Shown: positions 47,905 to 55,339 of the stretch, piece by piece
Numbering within the stretch: position 1 is the stretch's first letter
Layout: each line of letters opens with the position of its first letter
Origin: Allosphingosinicella vermicomposti
GTDB lineage: Bacteria; Pseudomonadota; Alphaproteobacteria; Sphingomonadales; Sphingomonadaceae
Direction of reading: 5' to 3'
DNA: 64,000 bases
Assembly: GCF_003012815.1 (NCBI RefSeq)
Contig: NZ_PXYJ01000001.1
Span: 124,001 to 188,000, forward strand
The notes under the pieces: generated by a model
What the model was told of the DNA's origin: nothing
Seen by the model: only the letters and a program-made list of their open reading frames with translations
Database searches by the model: none
Position numbers and translations under genes: made by a program

Positions 47905-47930
47905 GGAACGCCGCCTTTTCCGCTTCGTTT
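47905..47930 (+). promoter_or_regulatory. EcfG-type general-stress promoter
   Basis: GGAAC (47905-47909) and CGTTT (47926-47930) are separated by 16 bases, a full match to the EcfG consensus. It points to the DUF2171 protein gene at 48007, about 75 bases downstream. Confidence 0.72.
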
Positions 47931-48006
47931 TGAATGGCATCGAGCGGGTCATGCCCGCCCGCGCCCCGTTCTGGTGCGCGCACGATCAACGAAGGAGAGA
48001 GACGAG

Positions 48007-49104
48007 ATGGCAAATTACCGCAGTGACAATCGCTCGGGCGGGCGCTGGCAGGGTCGGGATCAGGAACGTGGCAGCTATGGCCGCGATTATGACCGGCGCT
48101 ACGGGCGCGAGGATGACGATCGCGGTTTCTTCGACCGCGCGGGCGATGAAGTCCGCTCCTGGTTTGGCGACGAGGACGCGGAGCGCCGCCGCGAGCGCGA
48201 CCGTATGCGCTGGGAGGCCGAAGGGCGTGACCGCGGCTGGACCACCGGCAGCTCGAACGATCGCGGCGACTGGAGCCGTGGCGGTTATGAAGGGCGCGGC
48301 TGGAGCGGCGAGCGCGCTGGCGGCGGTTGGGGCAATGAAGTCTCCAGCGGATTGGGCTATCGCTCCAGCGGCGGCGGCTCCAGCAATTATGAAGATGGCC
48401 CCGGCGGTTATGGCCGCAGCTCCGGCTCCAGCGCCCAGGATACCTGGGGCGGCTCAGGCTTTGGCGGCAGCGAATTTGGCGGACGCCGTTTCGACCGCGC
48501 CGACGTCGGCAGCACCGGCACCCATGGCGCGCATCCGATGACAGCGCCCTACGGTGCTGGCGGCGGCTTGTATGGCAATACGGGCAGCGGCTATCGCAGC
48601 TCGGCGCGCTCGGCGGCCATCTATGGCGCGAGCAGCAGCTCGGGCGGTGATCATCATGACCGCAGCTATTCGGAATGGCGGAGCCGCCAGATGGGCGAGC
48701 TCGACCGCGACTATGACGAATATCGCCGCGAGCACCAGTCGCAGTTCGAACAGGAATTCGGCAATTGGCGCTCCAAGCGCCAGGGTCAGCGTTCCTCGCT
48801 CGGCAAGGTGACCGAGCATATGGAAGTGCTCGGCTCCGATGGCGAGCATGTCGGCACGGTGGACAAGGTGCGCGGCGACCGCATCATTTTGACCAAAAGC
48901 GATGCGTCGGCCGGTGGCCATCACCATTCGATCCCGTGCAGCTGGATCGAGACGGTCGAGGACAAGGTCACGATCAACAAGAGCGCCAGCGATGCCATGA
49001 AGGCGTGGCAGGACGAAGAGCGCAGCCGCGCCCTGTTCGAACGCGAAGATTCGGGAAGTGACGGCCCCCGTGCTTTGAACCGGAGCTTTTCCGGCACTTA
49101 CTAG
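48007..49104 (+). CDS. DUF2171-domain protein with long disordered glycine/arginine-rich region
   Basis: ATG 48007 follows GGAGAGAGACGAG. The 365-residue protein has an N-terminal SWFGD motif region (DEVRSWFGDEDAERRRERDR, about 48-67), then a Gly/Ser/Arg/Tyr-rich disordered region (about 75-215), then a coiled helix segment (SYSEWRSRQMGELDRDYDEY). The C-terminus is a DUF2171-like barrel (LGKVTEHMEVLGSDGEHVG, then GDRIILTKSD, HHHSIPCSWIETV). DUF2171 is related to PRC-barrel folds. The EcfG promoter and the terminator at 49154 delimit a single-gene unit, probably of the general stress regulon. Molecular function is unknown. Confidence 0.82.
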   Translation: MANYRSDNRSGGRWQGRDQERGSYGRDYDRRYGREDDDRGFFDRAGDEVRSWFGDEDAERRRERDRMRWEAEGRDRGWTTGSSNDRGDWSRGGYEGRGWSGERAGGGWGNEVSSGLGYRSSGGGSSNYEDGPGGYGRSSGSSAQDTWGGSGFGGSEFGGRRFDRADVGSTGTHGAHPMTAPYGAGGGLYGNTGSGYRSSARSAAIYGASSSSGGDHHDRSYSEWRSRQMGELDRDYDEYRREHQSQFEQEFGNWRSKRQGQRSSLGKVTEHMEVLGSDGEHVGTVDKVRGDRIILTKSDASAGGHHHSIPCSWIETVEDKVTINKSASDAMKAWQDEERSRALFEREDSGSDGPRALNRSFSGTY

Positions 49105-49153
49105 TTGTAGGCTTTGAGGCCGCCCCAATTCACGAGCTTGGGGCGACACAAGG

Positions 49154-49197
49154 GCCCGGCCGGCGCTTCAACAGCACCGGCCGGGCTTTTTGTTTTT
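49154..49197 (+). terminator. Rho-independent terminator of the DUF2171 gene
   Basis: GCCCGGCCGG (49154-49163) and CCGGCCGGGC (49177-49186) form a perfect 10-bp stem, followed by TTTTTGTTTTT. Confidence 0.88.
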
Positions 49198-49225
49198 AGG
49201 CATTGTGAGCCCTCCCTCAATCTAA

Positions 49226-49254
49226 GCCCTTCCCCATCAAGGGGGAGGGCTTTT
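49226..49254 (+). terminator. Second hairpin with T tract from an intergenic repeat
   Basis: GCCCTTCCCC (49226-49235) pairs with GGGGGAGGGC (49241-49250) with one G-U, followed by TTTT. The core is shared with the CCCCTTGATGGGGGAGG repeats at 58478 and 63303, so it may be a repeat copy doubling as a terminator. Confidence 0.5.
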
Positions 49255-49303
49255 ATCGATACGTTTGCCCAGCTAATCTCCCCCAAAACACAGGAGAATT
49301 CCG

Positions 49304-50296
49304 ATGACCGGCACCAAGGCATGGCACCTCGTCTCCCGCCCATCGGGCATGCCGACGATGGATAATTTCGAACTGAAAGATCTCGACCTCCCGCCGCTGG
49401 GGGAGAATATGGTGCGGGTCGAAAATAGCTGGCTGTCCGTCGATCCTTATATGCGCGGCCGGATGAACGATGTGAAAAGCTATGTGCCGCCCTTCGCGCT
49501 TGGGGAGCCGTTGCAGGGCGGAGCGGTCGGCACGGTCGTTGAATCCAATGCGCCGGAGCTGAAGGTTGGCGACAAGGTCCAGCATATGCTCGGTTGGCGC
49601 GAGCAGGCGGTGGGGCCGGCCCAGCTTTTCACCAAGCTTCCCGAACTGGGCGTCGCGGACGAACAATGGCTCGGCAATCTCGGCCTCACCGGCGGCACGG
49701 CTTATTTTGGCCTGCTGCGCGTGGCGGAGGCCAAAGAGGGCGATATCGTCTTTGTGTCGGCGGCGGCGGGCGCGGTCGGGTCGGCGGTGGTGCAGATCGC
49801 CAAAGCGAAGGGCATGACCGTGATCGGATCGGCGGGCGGCGCGGATAAATGCGCCTTTGTAAAGGAACTCGGGGCCGACGCGGTCATCGATTACAAGGCC
49901 GGGCCGGTGGTGAAGGCGCTGATGGAGGCGGCTCCGAAAGGGATCGACGTGTATTTCGACAATGTCGGCTCGGACCATCTCGACGCCGCCTTCGCCTGTG
50001 CGCGGCAAAATGCGCGCTTCGCGATCTGCGGCATGATCGACAGCTATAACAAAGGCGAACCGCAGTCCTTCCGCTACATCATGCGGGTGATCGCCGCGCG
50101 TATCCAGATGCGGGGCTTCATCTGGACCGATTATCTGGGTGAGATCCAGGATTTTTACCGCGACATGGGCGGCTGGATCGCGAACGGCCAGGTGAAGTCA
50201 CGCGAAACGGTGCGCGATGGGATCGAAGCGACACCGCAGGCCTTTCTCGACCTGTTCAGCGGCGGCAATATGGGCAAGATGCTGGTGCGGCTGTAA
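49304..50296 (+). CDS. NADP-dependent oxidoreductase of the LTB4DH/CurA group (MDR superfamily)
   Basis: A 330-residue zinc-free medium-chain reductase that reduces the double bond of alpha,beta-unsaturated carbonyls. The N-terminal GroES-like fold contains NSWLSVDPYMRGRMND, a hallmark of the prostaglandin/leukotriene reductase group. The Rossmann domain has GLTGGTAYFGLLRV, VSAAAGAVGSAVVQIAKAKG (NADP loop AxxGxxG) and FDNVGSDHLDAAF. AGGAGAATTCCG precedes the ATG. The natural substrate is unknown; a detoxifying role is usual for the family. Confidence 0.9.
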   Translation: MTGTKAWHLVSRPSGMPTMDNFELKDLDLPPLGENMVRVENSWLSVDPYMRGRMNDVKSYVPPFALGEPLQGGAVGTVVESNAPELKVGDKVQHMLGWREQAVGPAQLFTKLPELGVADEQWLGNLGLTGGTAYFGLLRVAEAKEGDIVFVSAAAGAVGSAVVQIAKAKGMTVIGSAGGADKCAFVKELGADAVIDYKAGPVVKALMEAAPKGIDVYFDNVGSDHLDAAFACARQNARFAICGMIDSYNKGEPQSFRYIMRVIAARIQMRGFIWTDYLGEIQDFYRDMGGWIANGQVKSRETVRDGIEATPQAFLDLFSGGNMGKMLVRL

Positions 50297-50303
50297 TCCC
50301 TTC

Positions 50304-50377
50304 CGTCATGCTGAACTTGTTTCAGCATCCATGTCGATGGGATCGCGAAGGCGTCCTGATGGACCCCGGATCAAGTC
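50304..50377. repeat. Left part of a host palindromic repeat interrupted by the IS element
   Basis: CGTCATGCTGAACTTG begins the repeat at 50304; the internal hairpin TGCTGAA...TTCAGCA and the later CCCCGGATCAAGTC belong to it. The remainder, CGGGGTGACG, lies at 52891-52900, on the other side of the inserted element. Joining the two across the 9-bp duplication restores CCCCGGATCAAGTCCGGGG and the TGACG terminus. Confidence 0.7.
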
Positions 50378-50399
50378 GGGACTGATATACTTGACAAAG
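50378..50399. repeat. Left terminal inverted repeat of the IS1595-family element
   Basis: It reads GGGACTGATATACTTG then ACAAAG. It differs from the right end (read on the minus strand) at two of 22 positions. GATCAAGTC (50369-50377) directly precedes it. Confidence 0.85.
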
Positions 50400-50425
50400 C
50401 AATCCTCTGCCAGTAGGTAGAGGGC

Positions 50426-51385
50426 ATGGATATCACCGCGCCCCGTTTCACGAATGAAGACGCAGCCCGCGAGCATCTGGAGGCCCTGCGCTGGCCAGAT
50501 GGCCCGTTCTGCCCGCATTGCGGTTCATTCAGCGCAAAGCGGCTCCCTCCGCAGCGCGGGCGCAAGACGAAGGCACATCCAGAAGGGGCGCTCCGCAAGG
50601 GCGTGGTTCAGTGCAACGATTGCCGCGAGCAGTTCACGGTAACGGTCGGCACCCTCTTTGAAAGCAGCAAGGTTCCGCTTCACAAGTGGGTGCTGGCAAC
50701 CTTCCTGCTTTGCTCGTCCAAACGCGGTATGTCGGGCCACCAGCTCGCCCGCATGCTCGGCGTGACTCAGAAGACCGCGTGGTTCATGTCTCACCGCATC
50801 CGCGAGAGCATGCGCCCTGCGGAAGGCGAACCGCCGCTAGGTGGTGAGGGCAAGACGGTTGAAGCGGACGAAACCTTCATTGGTGGCAAGGAAAAGAACC
50901 GCCACAAGAGCAAGCGCGCCACGCGCCGCCTTGGCGGTAGCTGGGGCAAGGAAACCGTCTTTTCTCTGGTCGAGCGTGACGGCAAGGTTCGCTCAACCCA
51001 TGTTCAGAGCGTGACCGCTGCCAACCTCAAGCCGATCCTTGTCGAGCAGATTGACGCGGCCACCACGCTCTGCACCGATGATGCGGGTCAGTATCGCCAC
51101 ATGCACCGCGCCTTTAAGCATGAGATCGTGAACCATAGCGCTGGCGAGTATGTGCGCGGGACGGCTCACACCAACACGGTCGAGGGCTATTTCTCGATCT
51201 TCAAGCGCGGCGTGGTCGGCACCTACTACCATATGTCTCCGAAGCACCTGCACCGCTACTGCGTCGAGTTCGACTTCCGCTACAACACGCGTAAAGACAA
51301 CGACTTCGAACGCTGCGAGCAAGCCCTCAAGGGCATCACTGGCAAGCGCCTTACCTATCGGCGGGCTGACCACATCGGAGCCTAA
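50426..51385 (+). CDS. IS1595-family transposase
   Basis: A 319-residue DDE transposase of the ISXO2-like kind. It has an N-terminal zinc ribbon (CPHCGS and CNDCREQF), an HTH-like region (GMSGHQLARMLGVTQKTAWF) and the catalytic acids in VEADETFIGGKEKN (D), LCTDDAGQYRHM (D) and HTNTVEGYFSIFKR (E/N region). The ATG is 26 bases inside the left inverted repeat. The reading frame is intact, with no sign of decay. It cuts and joins the element ends. Confidence 0.93.
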   Translation: MDITAPRFTNEDAAREHLEALRWPDGPFCPHCGSFSAKRLPPQRGRKTKAHPEGALRKGVVQCNDCREQFTVTVGTLFESSKVPLHKWVLATFLLCSSKRGMSGHQLARMLGVTQKTAWFMSHRIRESMRPAEGEPPLGGEGKTVEADETFIGGKEKNRHKSKRATRRLGGSWGKETVFSLVERDGKVRSTHVQSVTAANLKPILVEQIDAATTLCTDDAGQYRHMHRAFKHEIVNHSAGEYVRGTAHTNTVEGYFSIFKRGVVGTYYHMSPKHLHRYCVEFDFRYNTRKDNDFERCEQALKGITGKRLTYRRADHIGA

Positions 51386-51396
51386 GAAGGTTGGAC

Positions 51397-51416
51397 CTCC
51401 CCGCGAGATCGGGGAG
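51397..51416. terminator. Hairpin between transposase and cargo operon
   Basis: CTCCCCG (51397-51403) and CGGGGAG (51410-51416) form a 7-bp perfect stem with a 6-base loop between the convergent transposase and cargo genes. There is no T tract, so termination is only likely. Confidence 0.4.
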
Positions 51417-51427
51417 AAGCGAAAGCG

Positions 51428-51538
51428 CTACTTCCGCTGATCCTTCTGTTTCAGGTCCGACTCTTTCGGCGGCTTGTGCGGCTTAGGCGGCGTGTTCAGC
51501 ATCCTGCGGAGCACTTCGTCTTCCTCAGTGGACTGCAT
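51428..51538 (-). CDS. 36-residue cargo peptide of the IS1595 element
   Basis: ATG 51538 has AGGAG about seven bases upstream (GGCAGGAGTGTCCC). The product is MQSTEEDEVLRRMLNTPPKP, then HKPPKESDLKQKDQRK: an acidic start, a short helix (EVLRRML), a TPPKPHKPP motif and a Lys-rich tail. It overlaps the end of the DUF1828 gene by 14 bases, so it is the last gene of the cargo operon. Small proteins with an LRRML-TPPKPH core occur widely in alphaproteobacterial mobile DNA to my recollection, but their function is not known to me. Confidence 0.55.
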   Translation of the reverse strand: MQSTEEDEVLRRMLNTPPKPHKPPKESDLKQKDQRK

Positions 51539-52304
51539 GGGACACTCCTGCCAGCTTCGCCACTCGGCCAATTGCCCCAGTCTCGTCGCCTCTGAAATGG
51601 AGGACGCCAGATAAGCGATTAGTGGCCTGCTGACGAACCTTTGCAGTGACGGCCTTCTCTCGCTCTAGCAGGGCCAATATTTTGATGTCTAAATGCTCTT
51701 CGTGCTCGGCGCGCATTTGGACATAAAGAGCTTCGAGCACGCGAGCATCACTTGTCCCCAGAAAAATCGCTACTGGCGGGCTCTCATCATGTCGGATCAC
51801 AAAGTCTGGTAGAAAGTCGGACAGTTCGGCGGAGATCGGCGCGCCTTCACTTATAAGCGCCCTTCCGCCGATTTGCTCATTCAACATGCGCTGGACATCC
51901 AATCGGAAGGTGCTGGCCACTCGATCCTCAGAGAGTAGCAGCAGGTCGCTCACGCGGAGCATAAACGAAATGAACCTCATTGCCGCAGCAGGCAAATCAT
52001 CTTCGGAGACGCTGCTTAAGCGGAATTCGCGATCGCCTTCGTCGAGCGACACCCCGTATTCAGCTTGCAGCTCCGCGAAAGCCTCAGCACGGCTCTTGTT
52101 TGAGAGGTCAAGGCCGCTAGCTTCTAGGTTCGGAAACACCAGCCCACTGTCCTGAAGCTCGAACAGCCCATTCCCCTCTCGCTTCACGTAAAAGCCGATG
52201 CGATCACCATCCGGAAAGGCGAACGCGGTGCTAACCGCCAGCCCGAATGGAAATTCTCGCACGGTGATTTCATCACAGAAGGCTCGGCAAAGCTGTTCTT
52301 TCAC
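51525..52304 (-). CDS. DUF1828-type protein, cargo of the IS1595 element
   Basis: A GTG start overlaps the stop of the upstream gene (GTGA). The 259-residue protein has an N-terminal DUF1828-like domain (about 8-120). It contains FPFGLAVSTAFAFPDGDRIG, FYVKREGNGLFELQDSGLVF and YGVSLDEGDREFRL, i.e. the GD.I..Y......F.L.D.G pattern of that family. The C-terminal half (about 125-259) contains DFLPDFVIRHDESPPVAIFL and a long helical segment and may correspond to the DUF1829 region often fused to it. No catalytic motif is evident. The family is of unknown function; it occurs with phage and mobile DNA. Confidence 0.7.
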   Translation of the reverse strand: MKEQLCRAFCDEITVREFPFGLAVSTAFAFPDGDRIGFYVKREGNGLFELQDSGLVFPNLEASGLDLSNKSRAEAFAELQAEYGVSLDEGDREFRLSSVSEDDLPAAAMRFISFMLRVSDLLLLSEDRVASTFRLDVQRMLNEQIGGRALISEGAPISAELSDFLPDFVIRHDESPPVAIFLGTSDARVLEALYVQMRAEHEEHLDIKILALLEREKAVTAKVRQQATNRLSGVLHFRGDETGAIGRVAKLAGVSHAVH

Positions 52305-52732
52305 AGCAACAAACCTTGTTCTCCGGAGGCTGCGCCATCCGCTACCCTGAATGCTTTGTAGGCGCGGTTTACGGCCTCAATGTGTCCCATCTCGTAAGCT
52401 CTAACCCGGTTGTAACCTCCCTTTGGAGGAATGCGAATTCCCCCCGGACGCTGTCGCGTTGCACCTGTCGCAAAGTCGCTCAATTCGGCGCATTTGGTGT
52501 GCCAGTGCCAGCTTCCGTGATCGAAGTGGTGTTCTAGACACACCACGATAGCCAGTTCTTCAGGCCCTCGCTCAACAGCCAGATACGCGATGTAATTCGC
52601 CTTTTCTAAGTGGAACGCGATTAAAATGCGGCCAGAGATGGCCCCGCACTGGTAGTGGTCCAGCTTCCACCACCATTGATTGCCAAGGATAAAGCTGCGC
52701 TTCCTCGCCAAAGGGAATGCCGTCTTAGACAT
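52301..52732 (-). CDS. Unrecognised cargo protein, first gene of the element's minus-strand operon
   Basis: ATG 52732 gives 143 residues. The frame is open to a TTG at 52819 (172 residues), and neither start has a convincing ribosome site; the segment between looks protein-like. Notable features are an aromatic stretch (ILGNQWWWKLDHYQCG), a His/Trp cluster (CLEHHFDHGSWHWHTKCAEL) that could bind a metal or form an active site, and a basic C-terminal helix (NRVRAYEMGHIEAVNRAYKAF). No family is known to me. The Cys and His in the cluster are spaced like a metal site (C-x3-HH-x2-H...H-x-H-x2-C). Confidence 0.6.
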   Translation of the reverse strand: MSKTAFPLARKRSFILGNQWWWKLDHYQCGAISGRILIAFHLEKANYIAYLAVERGPEELAIVVCLEHHFDHGSWHWHTKCAELSDFATGATRQRPGGIRIPPKGGYNRVRAYEMGHIEAVNRAYKAFRVADGAASGEQGLLL

Positions 52733-52859
52733 CCTTTGCTTGGTATCCAGGGCGCCACATTTCCATTGCCCAGCCTTGGTCAGTACTTTTGGCGTTTTCA
52801 GGAAGGCTCGAATTTCCAAGGGCGCAACCTACCCGCGCTACGAGGAACGTCAAGCGGAA

Positions 52860-52881
52860 CTTTGTCACGTATATCATTCCC
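52860..52881. repeat. Right terminal inverted repeat of the IS1595-family element
   Basis: On the minus strand it reads GGGAATGATATACGTG then ACAAAG, 20/22 identical to the left end. The 9-bp direct repeat GATCAAGTC (52882-52890) directly follows it. Confidence 0.85.
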
Positions 52882-52907
52882 GATCAAGTCCGGGGTGACG
52901 ACTTTCA

Positions 52908-54356
52908 TCAAGCCAGCGCCTTCACCCGTTCGCCGATGCGGGCCAGATCCTCGACGAACCTCGCATATTCCGCCTCGCGATTGTCGCGGACGCGCAGGAT
53001 GAAGCTCGGGTGGACGGTGACCCATGCTTCGCCACCATCATCGAGCTGATGCGCCGAACCGCGCAAGGATGAGATGGTCATCGCCCGCCCGAACACCTGC
53101 CGCACTGCGGTCGCGCCAAGGGCGACGGTGATGGGCGGGCGGATCAGTTCGCGTTCTTTTTCATACCACCAGCGGCACGCCTGGATTTCCGGAGTCTGCG
53201 GCGTTTGGTGAAGCCGCCTCTTACCGCGCATCTCGTGTTTGAAATGCTTGACCGCGTTGGTGACATAGGCGCGCGTGCGGTCGATCCCGGCTTCCTCCAG
53301 CGCCTTGTCGAAAAGCTGTCCCGCCGGGCCGACGAAGGGGCGCCCGGCTAGGTCTTCCTGATCGCCCGGCTGTTCGCCGACGAACATCAAGGGCGCGTCG
53401 ACCGGCCCTTCGCCGAACACGGTCTGTGTGCCGATCTTGTGGAGGTGGCAGCGCGTGCAGCCGCGGGCCTCTTCAAGCAACGCCTGCCAGGCGGCAAGCG
53501 CATTGCCGCCGGGCTGTAGGCGGCGCTCTGCCGCCCCCGCCGCATCATGTCCCGATTGCCGAACCTCCGCAGCAACCTTGGTGCGCGATCGTTCGACCAT
53601 CTCCGCCTCCCGTGCCTGGGCGCCTGCGATCAACTTTCCGACCAACGCCGTCTCGGGCATGTTTTTCCAATATTTCTTCGGCATCTCCTTGGTCATGGCT
53701 TTGACCTTCACCCGCGCCGGATTGAAGATGGACGCGTAATAGGTCTTCCACGTCTCCTCGATCGGATCGCCCTCGGGAGCCTCGGCCTGCGTCGCGCCCG
53801 GCCCTTCGGTCAGCCGCTCGCCATCCCAGTGGATCGACACTTCAGGGGTCAGGATCGACCAGCGCATGGTGTTGAAGCGCCGGACGAAGAAGCCGGCATT
53901 GGTGCGCACGATATGATTGTCGGGCTCGAACCAGGCGACGTAGCGCGCGCCGCCGTCCGGCTCCTCCACCTCGCGGAACCGCACGAAGGCGTGCATCTTG
54001 TGCATGTCGCGCCGCACCTCCTTCGCCATGCCCTCGATCCGGCGGACGAGCGGATCGGCCTGATCTTCCAGCATGCGCGGCTGTGCGCGGACGCGCAGCA
54101 GCAGGGTGTAGAGCAAGGAGAATCGCTGCGGATCGCGGTGGCAGATCGCGGCGCGTGCGAGGGTGACGAACGGGCGCGGCACGGAAAAAGCGGGCGCATC
54201 GGCGGGAAGCACCGCTTCCTCCCCGAACAGGTCGCCCGGGCTATCCCCGGCCGACCATGTCACACCCTCCGGCGGCACATGGGCCAGCACAAGCGCGCGG
54301 GCCGCATCGCGCCAACCGTCAAAATCCTCTTCATGAGCCAGGGTCACGGCGCGCAT
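52908..54356 (-). CDS. UdgX-type uracil-DNA glycosylase fused to a DUF4130-type domain
   Basis: A 482-residue two-domain protein. The N-terminal 260 residues match the DUF4130/TIGR03915-type domain (RDMHKMHAFVRFREVE, WFEPDNHIVRTNAGFFVRRF). The C-terminal domain is a family 4-like UDG: CTRCHLHKIGTQTVFGEGP (Fe-S Cys), GEQPGDQEDLAGRPF (motif A) and the R-loop GKRRLHQTP with His383. That His is the residue by which UdgX forms a covalent bond with the uracil site in DNA (established for the family). Its gene partner, the radical-SAM protein at 55340, is nearby on the same strand. The gene ends 18 bases after the IS element's direct repeat. Confidence 0.9.
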   Translation of the reverse strand: MRAVTLAHEEDFDGWRDAARALVLAHVPPEGVTWSAGDSPGDLFGEEAVLPADAPAFSVPRPFVTLARAAICHRDPQRFSLLYTLLLRVRAQPRMLEDQADPLVRRIEGMAKEVRRDMHKMHAFVRFREVEEPDGGARYVAWFEPDNHIVRTNAGFFVRRFNTMRWSILTPEVSIHWDGERLTEGPGATQAEAPEGDPIEETWKTYYASIFNPARVKVKAMTKEMPKKYWKNMPETALVGKLIAGAQAREAEMVERSRTKVAAEVRQSGHDAAGAAERRLQPGGNALAAWQALLEEARGCTRCHLHKIGTQTVFGEGPVDAPLMFVGEQPGDQEDLAGRPFVGPAGQLFDKALEEAGIDRTRAYVTNAVKHFKHEMRGKRRLHQTPQTPEIQACRWWYEKERELIRPPITVALGATAVRQVFGRAMTISSLRGSAHQLDDGGEAWVTVHPSFILRVRDNREAEYARFVEDLARIGERVKALA

Positions 54357-54413
54357 GAGGGATCAAGCATCGAAGGAAAGGCGCGTTCCAAAAGCGCCTT
54401 TCCGACATGGACC

Positions 54414-55277
54414 CTAGAAGGGGCTGACGTTTTCGACGAGGATGAGCCAGCCATTTTCACGGCGTTGCCACACGCGCAGATAAAAACCTTGCTTTGCCGT
54501 TCCTTTATCGTCGCTCCAATTGGCGGTGCCATAGGTATAGCCAAGGTCGCCCGCCGCCGAAACGCCGCCGCCCTGATGTTCGGTCTTGAGGTCCGCGGCA
54601 CGGCCCGCAAGCACGGTCCGCGCAGCTTCGATGCCGTTGACTGCGGGTGCCTGGTAGCCAAGCAAGCGCACTTCCGGCGCATAATGGGCAGCGGCCTTCG
54701 CATCGGCCACCGGCAACACGCTCAGAGCCTTGTCCTCGTCCTGCAGCATTGCCCAGGCTTTTTTCGCCTTCATCCGCTTCACCTTGGACACGGGCACGGT
54801 GAACACATCGGTCGTCGTTTCGGAGGCTAGCTTGCGCGGTTTCGTTCCCTGATCCAGCAGCCACTTCCAATTGCCGTCCGGCTGTTTTTTCCAGACAGTG
54901 AAATACTCGCTATAGGCTTTGTCGCCGCCATATGATGCCGGCCCGGTCGTAAAGCCAAGGTCGCCGGATTGGGCGATACCCGCCATAGTCGGCCACCACT
55001 TGATGAAGCCCGCGTCGGCTGAGTCGGGCCAAGTCCCAATGAACTCTTTGATATTTTTGACGCCCTCTTTGGTGAGCGCGATGCCGTCCGGCGCGGAATA
55101 TTCGAGGAAGGTCTCCTTTACGGAAATCTCCTGGTGCCGCCTTGCAAAGGCATTCTCGGCAGCGATGACCGGAAAAGCGGATGGCGCGGTCAGCCTCTCG
55201 CCAGTGTCGGCCATCGCCGGCGCGGACAACGCCACGGCAACCACGGCCACAAGGCCGCCCAATCGTATACAAGCCAT
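54414..55277 (-). CDS. Exported protein with two NTF2/SnoaL-like domains
   Basis: ATG 55277 follows GGGGAG and opens a signal peptide (MACIRLGGLVAVVAVALS, cleavage after AMA). The mature protein (about 260 residues) has two similar alpha+beta halves. Each contains a GDLGFT/GDLGYT-TG strand motif and a final W-rich strand (YFTVWKKQPDGNWKWLLDQG and LRVWQRRENGWLILVENV), as in DUF4440/SnoaL-like domains. No catalytic residues can be assigned. The gene separates the UdgX and radical-SAM genes. Confidence 0.75.
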   Translation of the reverse strand: MACIRLGGLVAVVAVALSAPAMADTGERLTAPSAFPVIAAENAFARRHQEISVKETFLEYSAPDGIALTKEGVKNIKEFIGTWPDSADAGFIKWWPTMAGIAQSGDLGFTTGPASYGGDKAYSEYFTVWKKQPDGNWKWLLDQGTKPRKLASETTTDVFTVPVSKVKRMKAKKAWAMLQDEDKALSVLPVADAKAAAHYAPEVRLLGYQAPAVNGIEAARTVLAGRAADLKTEHQGGGVSAAGDLGYTYGTANWSDDKGTAKQGFYLRVWQRRENGWLILVENVSPF

Positions 55278-55339
55278 TTTAAAACTCCCCTCGGCATCCG
55301 GCACTCCGGCTGCCCCCCTGAGCTACATAGCAGTCAAAA

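Larger units (their letters stand above)
50378..52881. mobile_element. IS1595-family transposable element with passenger genes (2504 bp)
   Basis: Inverted ends of 22 bp (50378-50399 and 52860-52881), 20/22 identical, start GGGA and share TGATATAC and TGACAAAG. A 9-bp direct repeat GATCAAGTC (50369-50377 and 52882-52890) flanks them. Inside are the IS1595-type transposase on the plus strand and three cargo genes on the minus strand, convergent with it, with a hairpin between (51397-51416). The family is known to include elements with passenger genes and typically makes 8-bp duplications; the ninth base may be coincidental. The element interrupts a host palindromic repeat. Everything looks intact, so it may still be mobile. 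Confidence 0.88.
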
